Shown one piece after another: positions 48,596 through 57,537 of a stretch of DNA of 64,000 nucleotides. The notes beneath the pieces are model-generated. The model saw only the letters and a program-made list of their open reading frames with translations, made no database searches and was not told where the DNA came from. The position numbers and the translations under genes were made by a program. Position 1 is the stretch's first letter, and the number at the start of each line of letters is the position of its first letter. The stretch comes from Providencia hangzhouensis (GTDB lineage Bacteria; Pseudomonadota; Gammaproteobacteria; Enterobacterales; Enterobacteriaceae). The DNA is taken from assembly GCF_029193595.2 (NCBI RefSeq), contig NZ_CP135052.1:2170001-2234000 (forward strand), in the 5' to 3' direction.

Positions 48596-49196
48596 TATTT
48601 TTCCCTCATAGATAGATAAAACAAAACATTATCTGTCGATAAAATGGACACTTAAGTTAGACTCCTTTTTATCAGTTTCCCCTGTATGATAATTTTAGCT
48701 GAATAATTACAAACGTCTTATAATAGCCATAAACTCATTTATGGCACTGTTAGTATCAATTACATTATTAGCATATCATCTTGCATTATCCTAAAAACTT
48801 GTTTCGCGTCAGAAAAATAAGAATACACCTAAAAATTGATATCGAATTGCATTTTTCTGCTATTTATTTTAATTAAATAAAATAAATAATCTGATTATTT
48901 TGTTTTTGCTGGTTTCTTTTTGTGTTATCGGTAACAAAAAAAGTAAATAAAATAGTGCCATATTGATTTTTAGAGTGAAAATTAATCAATTTTTAGTGGA
49001 AATTAGTTATCTCTTGTTCAGCACAAAACAATCTTTAGCACAAAATAGTATGAATTTCGTTTTGATGTGATGTGTTGAGTATAAGAAAACTGAGTTAATT
49101 CAATGAAAAAATTATGGGTAATTGATTAGGTGAATTGGAGCGTTTAGGAAGAGAAAGGTGACTAAAAAATAAAGAAAACTTTTTAATGCAGATTAA
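48596..49196. promoter_or_regulatory. manX-sdaA intergenic region with a LacI/GntR-type operator-like palindrome
   Basis: A 680-bp AT-rich gap between manX (leftward) and the sdaA stop. No gene is supported. TGTTATCGGTAACA at 48923-48936 is a near-perfect palindrome of the LacI-family GntR type (TGTTACCGGTAACA-like), about 330 bp upstream of manX. The manX promoter itself was not resolved; CRP or Mlc sites are expected from E. coli but not confidently seen. Confidence 0.4.
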
Positions 49197-49250
49197 AAAA
49201 GCACCCTCAAAATACTGTTCAAAGACATAACAGAATAGGAAAGGGTGCTT
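49197..49250 (-). terminator. Terminator of sdaA
   Basis: A 9-bp outer stem AAGCACCCT/AGGGTGCTT (49199-49207, 49242-49250) enclosing an inner CTGTT/AACAG hairpin, followed by Ts on the minus strand, 27 bp after the sdaA stop. Confidence 0.75.
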
Positions 49251-49276
49251 AAGGCTTAAATTAATTGAGAATAAAA

Positions 49277-50641
49277 TTAGTCACATTGTACTTTGATGGC
49301 TAGCCCGCCTCGGGATGTCTCACGATATTTCGCATTCATGTCTTTCCCGGTTTCGTACATAGTTTCAATGACTTTATCAAGTGAAACCCGTGGCTCACTT
49401 GTTCTGCGTAGGGCCATACGTGTGGCATTCACCGCTTTAACAGATGCGATTGCATTACGCTCAATACAAGGAACTTGTACTTGACCAGCAACAGGGTCAC
49501 AAGTTAGACCTAAATTGTGTTCCATGCCGATTTCAGCAGCGATACAAACTTGCTCAGGGCTACCGCCAAATAATTCGGCCAGACCAGCTGCAGCCATAGA
49601 GCATGCTACACCGACCTCCCCTTGGCAGCCAACTTCAGCTCCTGAAATGGAAGCATTCATTTTGTATAAAATACCAATGGCGCCTGAAGCTAAGAAATAA
49701 CGCATATACAGCTCTGGCGTTACCGGTTCTATGCAATGATTATAATACGCTAAAACGGCAGGTACGATACCACACGCACCGTTAGTCGGTGCTGTTACAA
49801 CACGGCCGCCTGCTGCATTTTCCTCATTCACTGCTAAGGCATACATATTGATCAGGTCAACCACATTCATCGGATCATTAGATAGCTTACTTGATGAAGT
49901 GACCATTCGGTTTAGTGCCGGTGCACGGCGAGGAACACGCAATGGGCCCGGCAATACACCTTCGGTGCTTAAACCACGCTCAATACAGGCTTGCATTGTC
50001 TGCCATACATCAGCGAAATAGGCTTCGATCTCTTCTTTAGAATGAAGATCTAACTCATTTTTCATCATTAAGCTAGAAATCGAAAGGCCTGATTTTTTAC
50101 AATTTAGTAGTAGCTCTTCAGCAGAGTTAAATGGATAAGAGACCGGTTTGCTATCAAGAGTAGATTCGCCAAAATGCTCTGCATCGACAATGAAACCACC
50201 ACCAATGGAATAATAAGTTTTGGTGTAAATTTCTTCATTACCTGCAAAAGCATGAATTGTCATGCCATTTTCATGCAATGGCAGGTTGTCTTGACGAAAA
50301 TTCATGCCACCCTCATTAGGGAAGTCAACGACCTGAAGACCATTCGCTAATGATAACTTTTCTGTTTCTTCTACATTTTTGATAAAAGTTGGGATGGATT
50401 CAATGTCGACAGTGGCAGGTAAGTTACCTGCTAGCCCCATAATAATGGCGATATCAGTATGGTGCCCTTTTCCAGTAAGCGATAATGACCCATAAACATC
50501 CACAGAAATACGAGTGACGTTAGGTAATAAATTTTTGCTTACTAAATCATCGACAAATTCTTTCCCAGCTTTCATTGGACCAACGGTATGAGAGCTTGAA
50601 GGGCCTATGCCCACTTTAAACATGTCGAAAACGCTTATCAC
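49277..50641 (-). CDS. sdaA: L-serine ammonia-lyase (iron-sulfur) SdaA
   Basis: A 454-residue [4Fe-4S] L-serine dehydratase, the length of E. coli SdaA, converting L-serine to pyruvate and ammonia. The N-terminal domain opens MISVFDMFKVGIGPSSSHTVGPMKAG; the C-terminal catalytic domain has the cluster-binding cysteines in TNGACGIVPAVLAYY, GCQGEVGVACSM and CDPVAGQVQVPCIERN. Divergent spacing and an upstream repeat region (50834-50865) may hold control sites; Lrp control is known in E. coli. Confidence 0.95.
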   Translation of the reverse strand: MISVFDMFKVGIGPSSSHTVGPMKAGKEFVDDLVSKNLLPNVTRISVDVYGSLSLTGKGHHTDIAIIMGLAGNLPATVDIESIPTFIKNVEETEKLSLANGLQVVDFPNEGGMNFRQDNLPLHENGMTIHAFAGNEEIYTKTYYSIGGGFIVDAEHFGESTLDSKPVSYPFNSAEELLLNCKKSGLSISSLMMKNELDLHSKEEIEAYFADVWQTMQACIERGLSTEGVLPGPLRVPRRAPALNRMVTSSSKLSNDPMNVVDLINMYALAVNEENAAGGRVVTAPTNGACGIVPAVLAYYNHCIEPVTPELYMRYFLASGAIGILYKMNASISGAEVGCQGEVGVACSMAAAGLAELFGGSPEQVCIAAEIGMEHNLGLTCDPVAGQVQVPCIERNAIASVKAVNATRMALRRTSEPRVSLDKVIETMYETGKDMNAKYRETSRGGLAIKVQCD

Positions 50642-50833
50642 GCAGGACTCCTTAAAAAAAAGATGAAAATGTAGTGCATTATTTTAAAAGGCGCTACTTT
50701 ACTGTTATTTAGTAGTGTTAACCAGTAAGTTTAAAGTATTTTTTGAAATAAGGTAGTTGCTGAAGGGTAATTGATTGTAAATAGCACAAAATGTCTGTGA
50801 TGTGGCTAAAAAAGCGACAAGTGGTAGAGATAT

Positions 50834-50865
50834 ATTTTGTCATATATGACGTGATATTTTGTCAT
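50834..50865. repeat. Direct repeat and palindrome upstream of sdaA
   Basis: ATTTTGTCAT occurs at 50834-50843 and 50856-50865, 22 bp apart (two helical turns), and GTCATATATGAC at 50839-50850 is a perfect 12-bp palindrome overlapping the first copy. It lies 193 bp upstream of the sdaA start, between sdaA and nudL. Possible regulator binding site. Confidence 0.4.
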
Positions 50866-50921
50866 CTTAAATAGATTTTACTGCAATAGTAACATTGTAT
50901 GGTGAAAAGTTGTGTTAAGTG

Positions 50922-51482
50922 TTAATCCAATTGCAAAGCAAGTTGGTGAATAATTGAAGCGGTTAACCCCCAAACTAAATGCCCCTTATACCAATAAAAA
51001 AAGATGCGGTTATGCCGCCCTGAACGGTTAATATCGACATATTTATGGCGTTGTAATGAAAGGGCATCAAATAAGGGAACTTCAAAGATAGCAGCGACTT
51101 CACTAGGGTTGGCTTGATATTGAATGTTATTTGGTACCAAACCGACGATTGGCGTAACTTCATAGCCACCATAACTTTGCAAGGGGCTTAACTGACCCAG
51201 TACCGTGACTTTTTCAGGAGGGATGGCCACTTCTTCATATGCTTCACGCAGTGCGGTATTCACAAGCGTACCATCCTCCGGGTCACTTGCCCCTCCTGGA
51301 AATGCGACCTGGCCTGCATGGGAGCGTAAAAAAGGAGAGCGTTGTGTGAGAAGTAATGTCGGATTGGGTTTATTGATAATGGGCAAAAGAACGGCTGCCG
51401 ATTTACCCGCCTTAGGTCCAGACTGGCGGGTAGCCGGCAAAGTAAACTGAAAACGATTGATAAAGTTATTCAGTTCAGTCAT
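50922..51482 (-). CDS. nudL: Nudix hydrolase NudL (putative CoA pyrophosphatase)
   Basis: A 186-residue Nudix protein. The Nudix box is GGASDPEDGTLVNTALREAYEEVAI with the metal-binding REAYEE, preceded by the family motif LLTQRSPFLRSHAGQVAFPGG typical of CoA-pyrophosphatase-like Nudix enzymes. Its ATG overlaps the last eight bases of pabB, so the pair is translationally coupled, as in E. coli. Confidence 0.93.
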   Translation of the reverse strand: MTELNNFINRFQFTLPATRQSGPKAGKSAAVLLPIINKPNPTLLLTQRSPFLRSHAGQVAFPGGASDPEDGTLVNTALREAYEEVAIPPEKVTVLGQLSPLQSYGGYEVTPIVGLVPNNIQYQANPSEVAAIFEVPLFDALSLQRHKYVDINRSGRHNRIFFYWYKGHLVWGLTASIIHQLALQLD

Positions 51483-52845
51483 CGTTATTGAGCGCTCCTA
51501 ATAAAGGTAAAATCAGGCTTAATTTATCAAAGGTTTCTTGGTACTCTTTGTCTGCTTGGCTATCTGCAACGATACCACCGCCAGCCCAACAATAAACCTG
51601 CTTTTTATATGTCAGTAAAGTACGAATAGTAATATTGCTGTCCATATTACCATTGAAACTAATATAGCCGATTGCTCCACAATAGCCATGTCGGCGATGG
51701 GGCTCTAATTCTTCAATTATCTCCATTGCACGCACTTTTGGTGCGCCGGTTATTGAACCCCCAGGAAAACACGCTCGTAATAAATCAGTTGCACGGTATT
51801 GGCTATCTAACTTTGCCGTGACGGTACTAACCAGATGATGTACTGCCGGGAAAGCTTCAACAGCAAATAATTCAGGAACACTGACCGTGCCCGGTTTGGC
51901 AACACGACCAATATCATTGCGTAGCAAGTCAACAATCATCAAGTTTTCTGCGCGGTCTTTGACTGAATTAGCCAGTTTTTCAGCTTGTGCAAGATCATCT
52001 TGTTCATTATCTAGGCGCGGGAGCGTTCCTTTTATTGGGCGGGTTTGAATATCCCCATCTTGCAGAAAGATAAAACGTTCCGGTGAAATACTGATAACCG
52101 CATTTTCGGGGAGACGTATAAAAGAAGAGAAGGGAGCACCATTACGCTCAAGTAGCGCTAAAAATGCATTCCATTCATCTCCTTTATACTTGGCTTTAAA
52201 CCTTTGTGCTAAATTGATTTGGTAGCAATCACCATTACGTAAATATTCATGGATGCGCGCAATATTATGATGATATGTCTCTTCAGACATATTAGATTTC
52301 CATGCCGAGGTTAATTGGAATTTGTTTTTACGGCCCTTTTTTTGACTATGTAGCCAAGCTAACCGAGCATCAACATCATCATAACTAATTAATGTAGTTG
52401 TTTTATTATGGTGATCAACGATAAGTGCCCACAAGTAGATGCCAATCGCCATGTCTGGAAATTGTAGTTCTGTGGTTGAAATTTCAGGTAATCTTTCAAT
52501 GCGCCGGCCTAAATCATAACTCCAAAGGCCGAGGGCACCGCCGTTGAAGGGACATTCGGTCTCTTCCTGGTATTTCGGTTGGTATTTATCAAGCAACCCT
52601 TGAAGAAGTTCAAAAGGATCTGATTCAGAAACGATAGGGGCCTGATTTTGCTCTGAGATAGTTGTTTCAAGCTGATAAGTCGTCAGTGTGGCAATAGGGT
52701 CAGCAACGATAATATCAAAGCGATTATGTGAGTGTTTTGCATTGCCTGAATGCAGTAACATCGCCCATGGCTGGTGTGCCAGTGGGGTAAAATAATCAAT
52801 GGCAGTGTTTGGGCTATAAGGTAATTGGATTTTTTTGATAACCAT
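51475..52845 (-). CDS. pabB: Aminodeoxychorismate synthase component I (PabB)
   Basis: A 456-residue chorismate-utilising enzyme that, with PabA glutaminase, makes 4-amino-4-deoxychorismate for folate. Visible are the N-terminal beta domain, the PIKGTLPR motif with the active-site Lys, RDLLRNDIGRVAKPG-like DLLRNDIGRVA, and the C-terminal FPGGSITGAPKVRAMEII and YCGAIGYIS motifs. The ATG at 52845 gives an E. coli-like length; an ATG 11 codons upstream is possible. No clear ribosome binding site is seen for the chosen start. Confidence 0.94.
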   Translation of the reverse strand: MVIKKIQLPYSPNTAIDYFTPLAHQPWAMLLHSGNAKHSHNRFDIIVADPIATLTTYQLETTISEQNQAPIVSESDPFELLQGLLDKYQPKYQEETECPFNGGALGLWSYDLGRRIERLPEISTTELQFPDMAIGIYLWALIVDHHNKTTTLISYDDVDARLAWLHSQKKGRKNKFQLTSAWKSNMSEETYHHNIARIHEYLRNGDCYQINLAQRFKAKYKGDEWNAFLALLERNGAPFSSFIRLPENAVISISPERFIFLQDGDIQTRPIKGTLPRLDNEQDDLAQAEKLANSVKDRAENLMIVDLLRNDIGRVAKPGTVSVPELFAVEAFPAVHHLVSTVTAKLDSQYRATDLLRACFPGGSITGAPKVRAMEIIEELEPHRRHGYCGAIGYISFNGNMDSNITIRTLLTYKKQVYCWAGGGIVADSQADKEYQETFDKLSLILPLLGALNNDD

Positions 52846-52969
52846 AATGATGAGTCTAAATTTCCGCAAGTGAATCAATACAGATTAACATATATTCTTA
52901 TCTTAATAATCGAAGAGATGTTAAAATGTTAACTATTGATTTTAGTCTTTTATTCATGAGGTTTAAACC

Positions 52970-53149
52970 ATGTTTTCTGGTATGCCAGCACTTAATCACC
53001 AAGAACAGCAAGAAGCAGTTGAAAAAATTCATCAATTGATGGCGGAAGGTATGAGTAGTGGTGAGGCAATTGCATTAGTTGCTCAAGAAATTAGAGAAAA
53101 GCACCAAGGTAAAGAGCAAATCCATGTTCGTTTTGATGATGAAAATTAA
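52970..53149 (+). CDS. yoaH: Small conserved protein YoaH (UPF0181)
   Basis: A 59-residue protein nearly collinear with E. coli Yoa[21 protein letters not shown], the central [20 protein letters not shown] and the acidic C-terminus VRFDDEN. Function unknown. GAGG lies nine bases ahead of the ATG. Divergent from pabB, as in E. coli. Confidence 0.92.
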   Translation: MFSGMPALNHQEQQEAVEKIHQLMAEGMSSGEAIALVAQEIREKHQGKEQIHVRFDDEN

Positions 53150-53329
53150 TAATCTGTAAACATACTATTAACATCCATGCATAAACCTGATAGATTAATA
53201 TTAGTTAAGTCATTCTATTTATCAATGAAGACTAGATAATAACCAGAAGATAACTGGTATCTGATAGGCTGAAATATGCCGCTAAACTAATCAAAAATCT
53301 TTACCTAGTAATAGGTATCGGAGGATGGT

Positions 53330-53695
53330 ATGGAAGCGAATCAAAAAATTGCTGTAGTTTTAGGTACTTGTGCGCTGGTTTTTAGCTCTTTTGCGTTAAG
53401 CGCAAATAATGAAGAAGGTAAAGCAGCGCCTTTCGTCAGTTGTGGTACGTTAACTGAGCCACAAATTGCAGCACAAGTGAAAAGCGATTTTATGCATAAT
53501 CGTTTACCTCGCTGGACAGATGAAAAAGCGGCTTTAGGCAAGAAAGCGGTTGCATGGGTCAATGATAGTGAAGTCACTAAAACCGAAACAGGCTACAGGG
53601 TACCGTTAGTTGTTCGTGGTGCAAAATCTGACTTACATTATTCAGTCGCGGTAGACTGCCAAAATAATACAGTGACATATAATACGGCGAAATAA
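53330..53695 (+). CDS. yebF: YebF-like secreted protein
   Basis: A 121-residue protein with a signal peptide ending near ALSANNEEG and two cysteines (Cys38 and Cys109) that can form the disulfide known in YebF. Matches to E. coli YebF include IAAQVKSDFMHNRLPRWTDEK, AVAWVND and VPLVVRGAKSDLHYSVAVDC. E. coli YebF is exported to the medium and has a Cmi-like fold; its function is unclear. GGAGG precedes the ATG by five bases. A terminator follows. Confidence 0.9.
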   Translation: MEANQKIAVVLGTCALVFSSFALSANNEEGKAAPFVSCGTLTEPQIAAQVKSDFMHNRLPRWTDEKAALGKKAVAWVNDSEVTKTETGYRVPLVVRGAKSDLHYSVAVDCQNNTVTYNTAK

Positions 53696-53715
53696 ATTTT
53701 TTAATCTTGAGAATC

Positions 53716-53746
53716 AAGGGGTAACCATTAAGGTTATCCCTTTTTT
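53716..53746 (+). terminator. Terminator of yebF
   Basis: A 10-bp stem AAGGGGTAACC/GGTTATCCCTT with small loop, followed by six Ts, 21 bp after the stop. Confidence 0.9.
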
Positions 53747-53774
53747 GTATCATTTCTTTTGTGTCTTCGTGAGA

Positions 53775-54005
53775 CTAGCGATTTCGTGGTTCATAAGGCA
53801 TACGTGCAAAGTTTTGCGACAGTTGTCGGTAGTAGACTAATCGCTCCCTGAAATACTCCCTTAAGTGCTCAGGTTGTTCTCGCTCAACAGCTTCAGCAAT
53901 GATGGCAATGTTATAGCGTTCTTTAAATGCAACACCGGAAGCTAAAAGGTCGACATTGACCTTATCCATTTCATCTTTAGGCAATAAAGCAAGATTATGG
54001 CTCAT
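53775..54005 (-). CDS. holE: DNA polymerase III theta subunit (HolE)
   Basis: A 76-residue protein, same length as E. coli HolE, with the conserved [20 protein letters not shown] and [21 protein letters not shown] and the C-terminal MPYEP. It stabilises the epsilon proofreading subunit in the polymerase III core. Monocistronic and leftward, with an intergenic region to ftnA of 291 bp. Confidence 0.95.
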   Translation of the reverse strand: MSHNLALLPKDEMDKVNVDLLASGVAFKERYNIAIIAEAVEREQPEHLREYFRERLVYYRQLSQNFARMPYEPRNR

Positions 54006-54296
54006 ATTTGATCTCTACTGTTAAATTCATACGCCATTATTGTAACTGGATAATGAGAAAAAATCTCAATACCTTAATTGGAATAATGAAAAACAATAGT
54101 TAAATTTCTCTATTTATATATTAGTAATTAAGGGAAAAAACAGGGAAAGATAATGAGATTGATTATTATTGTTTTTAACAAAAGTTATTAATTATCAGTA
54201 AATTGGATTTTTTTGTTTTAAGATTGTTTTAGGGTTTTAATTGTTTTAATACTGTGCATAATATACTCATGAATAATTAATCGATAAGGCATAAAT

Positions 54297-54800
54297 ATGT
54301 TAACTACAGATATGGTCAAAAAATTAAACGAACAATTAAACCTTGAATTTTATTCTGCAAATCTTTATTTGCAAATGAGCGCTTGGTGTAGTGACAAAGG
54401 CTATGAAGGTGCTGCAGCGTTCTTAAAAGCACACTCACAAGAAGAAATGGAACATATGCAGCGTTTATTTGATTACCTTAGTGACACTGGGGCATTACCC
54501 CTGTTAGGGCAAATTGCAGCGCCACCAGTTGATTTCAAATCAATTAGCGATGTATTTCATCAAACTTATGAACATGAGCAATTAATTACTCGTGAAATTA
54601 ATAAATTGGCTCATTTAGCAATGACAACACAAGATTATTCTACATTTAATTTCTTACAATGGTATGTTGCAGAGCAACACGAAGAAGAGAAATTATTTAA
54701 ATCAGTACTGGATAAACTGGATATGGTGGGTGAGTCTGGTAAGGCACTATTCTTGTTAGATAAAGATTTGAAAAACATGTCAGCGGCAACACATGTTTAA
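54297..54800 (+). CDS. ftnA: Ferritin FtnA
   Basis: A 167-residue iron-storage ferritin subunit forming a 24-mer shell. All ferroxidase residues line up with the E. coli numbering: Glu17, Glu50, His53, Glu94, Gln127 and Glu130. It oxidises Fe2+ and stores the ferric mineral. The ATG at 54297 is preceded by AAGG. Its AT-rich upstream region contains no clear Fur box. Confidence 0.96.
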   Translation: MLTTDMVKKLNEQLNLEFYSANLYLQMSAWCSDKGYEGAAAFLKAHSQEEMEHMQRLFDYLSDTGALPLLGQIAAPPVDFKSISDVFHQTYEHEQLITREINKLAHLAMTTQDYSTFNFLQWYVAEQHEEEKLFKSVLDKLDMVGESGKALFLLDKDLKNMSAATHV

Positions 54801-54864
54801 TCTACACGCCAGTAAGTAAATAGAAATATCGTTTTATCTCCATGTAAAACATAAAGACCTCTCT

Positions 54865-54917
54865 AGGCTTATGGGCATGAATCCTGCAATTCAATGTTCA
54901 TAAGTCTTTTTCTTTTC
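54865..54917 (+). terminator. Probable terminator of ftnA with long loop
   Basis: An 8-bp stem GGCTTATG/CATAAGTC (54866-54873, 54899-54906, one G-U pair) with a 25-base loop is followed by TTTTTCTTTT. It lies 65 bp after the ftnA stop. Confidence 0.5.
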
Positions 54918-55037
54918 ATTTTGTGTGAAAACTCACAGGATAGGCCGATAAAACCCATTTTTAAGCAGTAAAATGGTTTGTTTTCCGTATAATGATTGGT
55001 AATTATTCTAAATTCACCTGCAAATTAAGAGGTTACT

Positions 55038-55424
55038 ATGCCAATTAACCCTATTAAATCTTCATGGCGCAAACTTAGCGCAGTCGCAGTTCTTTTTTTA
55101 GGTATGTCTTTCCAACAGGCATTTGCACATGCGCACTTAAAAGACCAACTTCCTGCTGAAGGTACGGCAGTAGAGCAAGCCCCAGAGTCTATCTCATTAA
55201 GCTTTTCTGAAGGCATTGAAGTTAATTTCACTAAGGTCAGTATTATCGGGCCTGAAAATAAAATAGTGAAAACCGGTAAAGCAATGTTAGACCCAAGTAA
55301 CGATACAAAAGTGATTGTCCCTGTGGAAGACAAGCTCGTTGCTGGGAAATATGACGTTAATTGGAGCGTCGTTTCTGTCGATGGACACAAAACAAAAGGA
55401 ACGTATAGCTTTACAGTGAAATAA
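55038..55424 (+). CDS. yobA: CopC-domain periplasmic protein YobA
   Basis: A 128-residue protein with a signal peptide ending QAFA before HAHLKDQLPAEG. The mature N-terminal His of CopC-like proteins (a copper ligand) is present as HAHL, and VDGHKTKGTYSFTV near the C-terminus supplies a further His. It is thought to handle copper in the periplasm together with the membrane protein YebZ, two bases downstream. Promoter lies in the 54918-55037 interval. Confidence 0.93.
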   Translation: MPINPIKSSWRKLSAVAVLFLGMSFQQAFAHAHLKDQLPAEGTAVEQAPESISLSFSEGIEVNFTKVSIIGPENKIVKTGKAMLDPSNDTKVIVPVEDKLVAGKYDVNWSVVSVDGHKTKGTYSFTVK

Positions 55425-55425
55425 T

Positions 55426-56322
55426 ATGTCACTAGAAGCTTTTTATACCCTTATTCGCTTTATTCATTTTATCGCTGCAATATTGATGTGTGGAATGTCA
55501 ATATTTGCAGTGGTACTTAGTCGTGAGCCATTTAATTATTTGCTCAGCCGCTATTTGAATAAAGGTATTTTCTTCTGCGCCATCGTTACCGTGTTAACAA
55601 CTTTTGGTTGGATGCTTGCACAAGCAGGCCTGATGGGAGATGGTTGGCAAGATAGTATCGATTTGGATATATGGCAAGGGGTTTTAGGGACGTCATTCGG
55701 TCAAGTATGGCGTTGGGAACTTTTGTCATCTGTATTATTGTTATTGGTTTTATTTGTAAAACCAATCCAATTGCGATTGAAACTCATATTGGTTTTTTCA
55801 GTGATCCTACTTGGTTTGCATGCTTTTATTGGGCACGCGGCTATGCATGATGGCTTACTCGGAACCCTCCACCGCATCAATCAATTCATTCATCTTATTA
55901 GTTCAGCCTATTGGTTTGGCGGTTTGTGGCCATTTTTAATTTGCATTCAATTTTTACGCAATAAAAAAGAAATGGTCGAAGGGATGGATAAACACATTGT
56001 GAATACCATGATGCGTTTTTCGCGTTATGGCCATATCGCTGTTGCACTGGTTATTATTACAGGGGTCATTAGCGCAATAACGCTCTTACCTGGCTGGCCA
56101 TTAAACTATTCAGGGTCTGAATACCAATCACTACTTTGGTTTAAGATCATTTTAGTGGGAGGAATGCTTCTATTGGCTATTATCAATCGCTATTACATCG
56201 TGCCGATTATTAAGCAAAAAGGGCGGGTCAACACCCTAATTATTAACAGTTGGGTTGAGTTACTGTTAGGGACTATGGCTATCCTTTCGGTGGCGATTTT
56301 TGCAAGCTACCAGCCAATCTAG
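55426..56322 (+). CDS. yebZ: CopD-domain inner-membrane protein YebZ
   Basis: A 298-residue membrane protein with about eight membrane segments, similar to CopD/YebZ. His residues in segments (e.g. RFIHFIAAILMCG near the start, HAFIGHAAMHDGLLG, and INQFIHLISSAYWFGG) are candidate copper ligands. It follows yobA and precedes yebY as in E. coli, forming the yobA-yebZ-yebY operon. Confidence 0.93.
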   Translation: MSLEAFYTLIRFIHFIAAILMCGMSIFAVVLSREPFNYLLSRYLNKGIFFCAIVTVLTTFGWMLAQAGLMGDGWQDSIDLDIWQGVLGTSFGQVWRWELLSSVLLLLVLFVKPIQLRLKLILVFSVILLGLHAFIGHAAMHDGLLGTLHRINQFIHLISSAYWFGGLWPFLICIQFLRNKKEMVEGMDKHIVNTMMRFSRYGHIAVALVIITGVISAITLLPGWPLNYSGSEYQSLLWFKIILVGGMLLLAIINRYYIVPIIKQKGRVNTLIINSWVELLLGTMAILSVAIFASYQPI

Positions 56323-56386
56323 CTAAACTTTTATATTTAATTGATAATAACGCGAAGATATCTTTAATGTTTGATAAGGCACTACC

Positions 56387-56734
56387 ATGAAATTTAAACT
56401 CATTATTTGCACACTGTTATTGGCTGGTACCGTAAGTACTGCTTTTTCTGCACCGTTAACATCCGTGAGTAAGAAACAATTTGGAGATGATTGGCCATTT
56501 ACTCGTGAGGAGGTCATGTTAGAGTGCCGTCATAATGGGGCTTTGGTCGTTATTAACCCTGCGACATTAATGCAATATCCATTAAATGATATAGCAACTG
56601 AATTGATGAATAAAAAAGAAATTAAAGCACAGCCTATTGATGTGCTGCTTAAGCCTATCGATAGCACCAAGACAGTTGTGGAAAGAATATTACCTATAAA
56701 AGAAGCCGCTGAAAAGTTGTGTGTTAGCAACTAA
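56387..56734 (+). CDS. yebY: YebY-like periplasmic protein
   Basis: A 115-residue secreted protein with a signal peptide ending AFSAP and the conserved segment WPFTREEVMLECRHNGALVVINPATLMQYPLND. Two cysteines (Cys46 and Cys112) may form a disulfide. In E. coli it belongs to the yobA-yebZ-yebY operon and is linked to copper. Function otherwise unknown. Confidence 0.9.
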   Translation: MKFKLIICTLLLAGTVSTAFSAPLTSVSKKQFGDDWPFTREEVMLECRHNGALVVINPATLMQYPLNDIATELMNKKEIKAQPIDVLLKPIDSTKTVVERILPIKEAAEKLCVSN

Positions 56735-56965
56735 GCTGATAGCAAAGTAAAACCATTAGAGCATAAAGGAAGTGGTGAATTAATAAATTATCATTGTTAT
56801 TCAATTAGTTGATTGATTGAAAGGTTTGAATGATTAGGTGAATAGGTTTAACCTATTAAACAAATAGTTCAATATTATAAAATCAAGAAATAAATTGTGT
56901 TAATAATATGTGAAAATATTGATAATAAACATGGTAAGAACGTGCATTGAAAGCTAGTATTAGAG
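56735..56965. other. AT-rich intergenic region upstream of SdsR
   Basis: No gene is supported in this stretch. A sigma-S-type -10 (CTAGTATTAG near 56954) lies just before the predicted SdsR start. Confidence 0.45.
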
Positions 56966-57064
56966 TGTACTTTGTTACGTCTCAATGGCAATTTTAGCGC
57001 ACGGCTCTGCCAGAGCCATTTCCCAAGGCCCGGTAATCGGAATCTACCAGGCCTCTTTTTTTGC
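56966..57064 (+). ncRNA. sdsR: SdsR (RyeB) small RNA
   Basis: The core TTTTAGCGCACGGCTCT followed by an AGAGCC hairpin arm and ATTTCCC is nearly identical to E. coli SdsR, and it ends in a strong terminator hairpin (GGCC/GGCC arms with a GGTA/TACC extension) and eight Ts. It lies between yebY and yebV, the same neighbourhood as in E. coli. SdsR is a sigma-S-dependent, Hfq/ProQ-associated regulator of porins and other mRNAs. The exact 5' end is estimated. Confidence 0.9.
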
Positions 57065-57156
57065 CTATTATTTTGTTAGTTCTCATTTCATATCAGCTTT
57101 TCAGTTCCTACCTACTTATATGCTTAGTCAATAGCCTAAGTGTACTAACAAAATTC

Positions 57157-57390
57157 TTAAGCAAGTTTCATCACCCAATGGTGATTTTCTTTGTCATAAC
57201 GATCACGATAGAGCAGGACTGGCTTTTCATCTAAAGTTGCAGGGATACTTGTATGCTCGTCCCAGCCATCAAGCTGCATGCAAAAATCGGTATCAGAATC
57301 ACATGGAATACTCACTGTGTCGCTTTTATGGGAAGCCATAACTGCATCATTAATTTCATAGGAAGATATTTTCAATTTTACAATACACAT
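57157..57390 (-). CDS. yebV: Small conserved protein YebV
   Basis: A 77-residue protein with matches to E. coli YebV at ISSYEINDA, SIPCDSDTDFCMQLDGWDEHTSIPA, VLLYRDRYD and the final WVMKLA. Function unknown. It lies between SdsR and letB; all are in E. coli order. Two cysteines are conserved. Confidence 0.9.
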   Translation of the reverse strand: MCIVKLKISSYEINDAVMASHKSDTVSIPCDSDTDFCMQLDGWDEHTSIPATLDEKPVLLYRDRYDKENHHWVMKLA

Positions 57391-57537
57391 AACTGCACCT
57401 CATTCATTGATTTTAACTATGTATAAACAGCCCAATGAAATTAAGCATAGTATAAATGGAATTAATTTCCAAAATAATTTTTATGACGTATGAAGGGTTA
57501 GGGTGCTATATGTGGTTAATATGCACCCTAATAGTGG

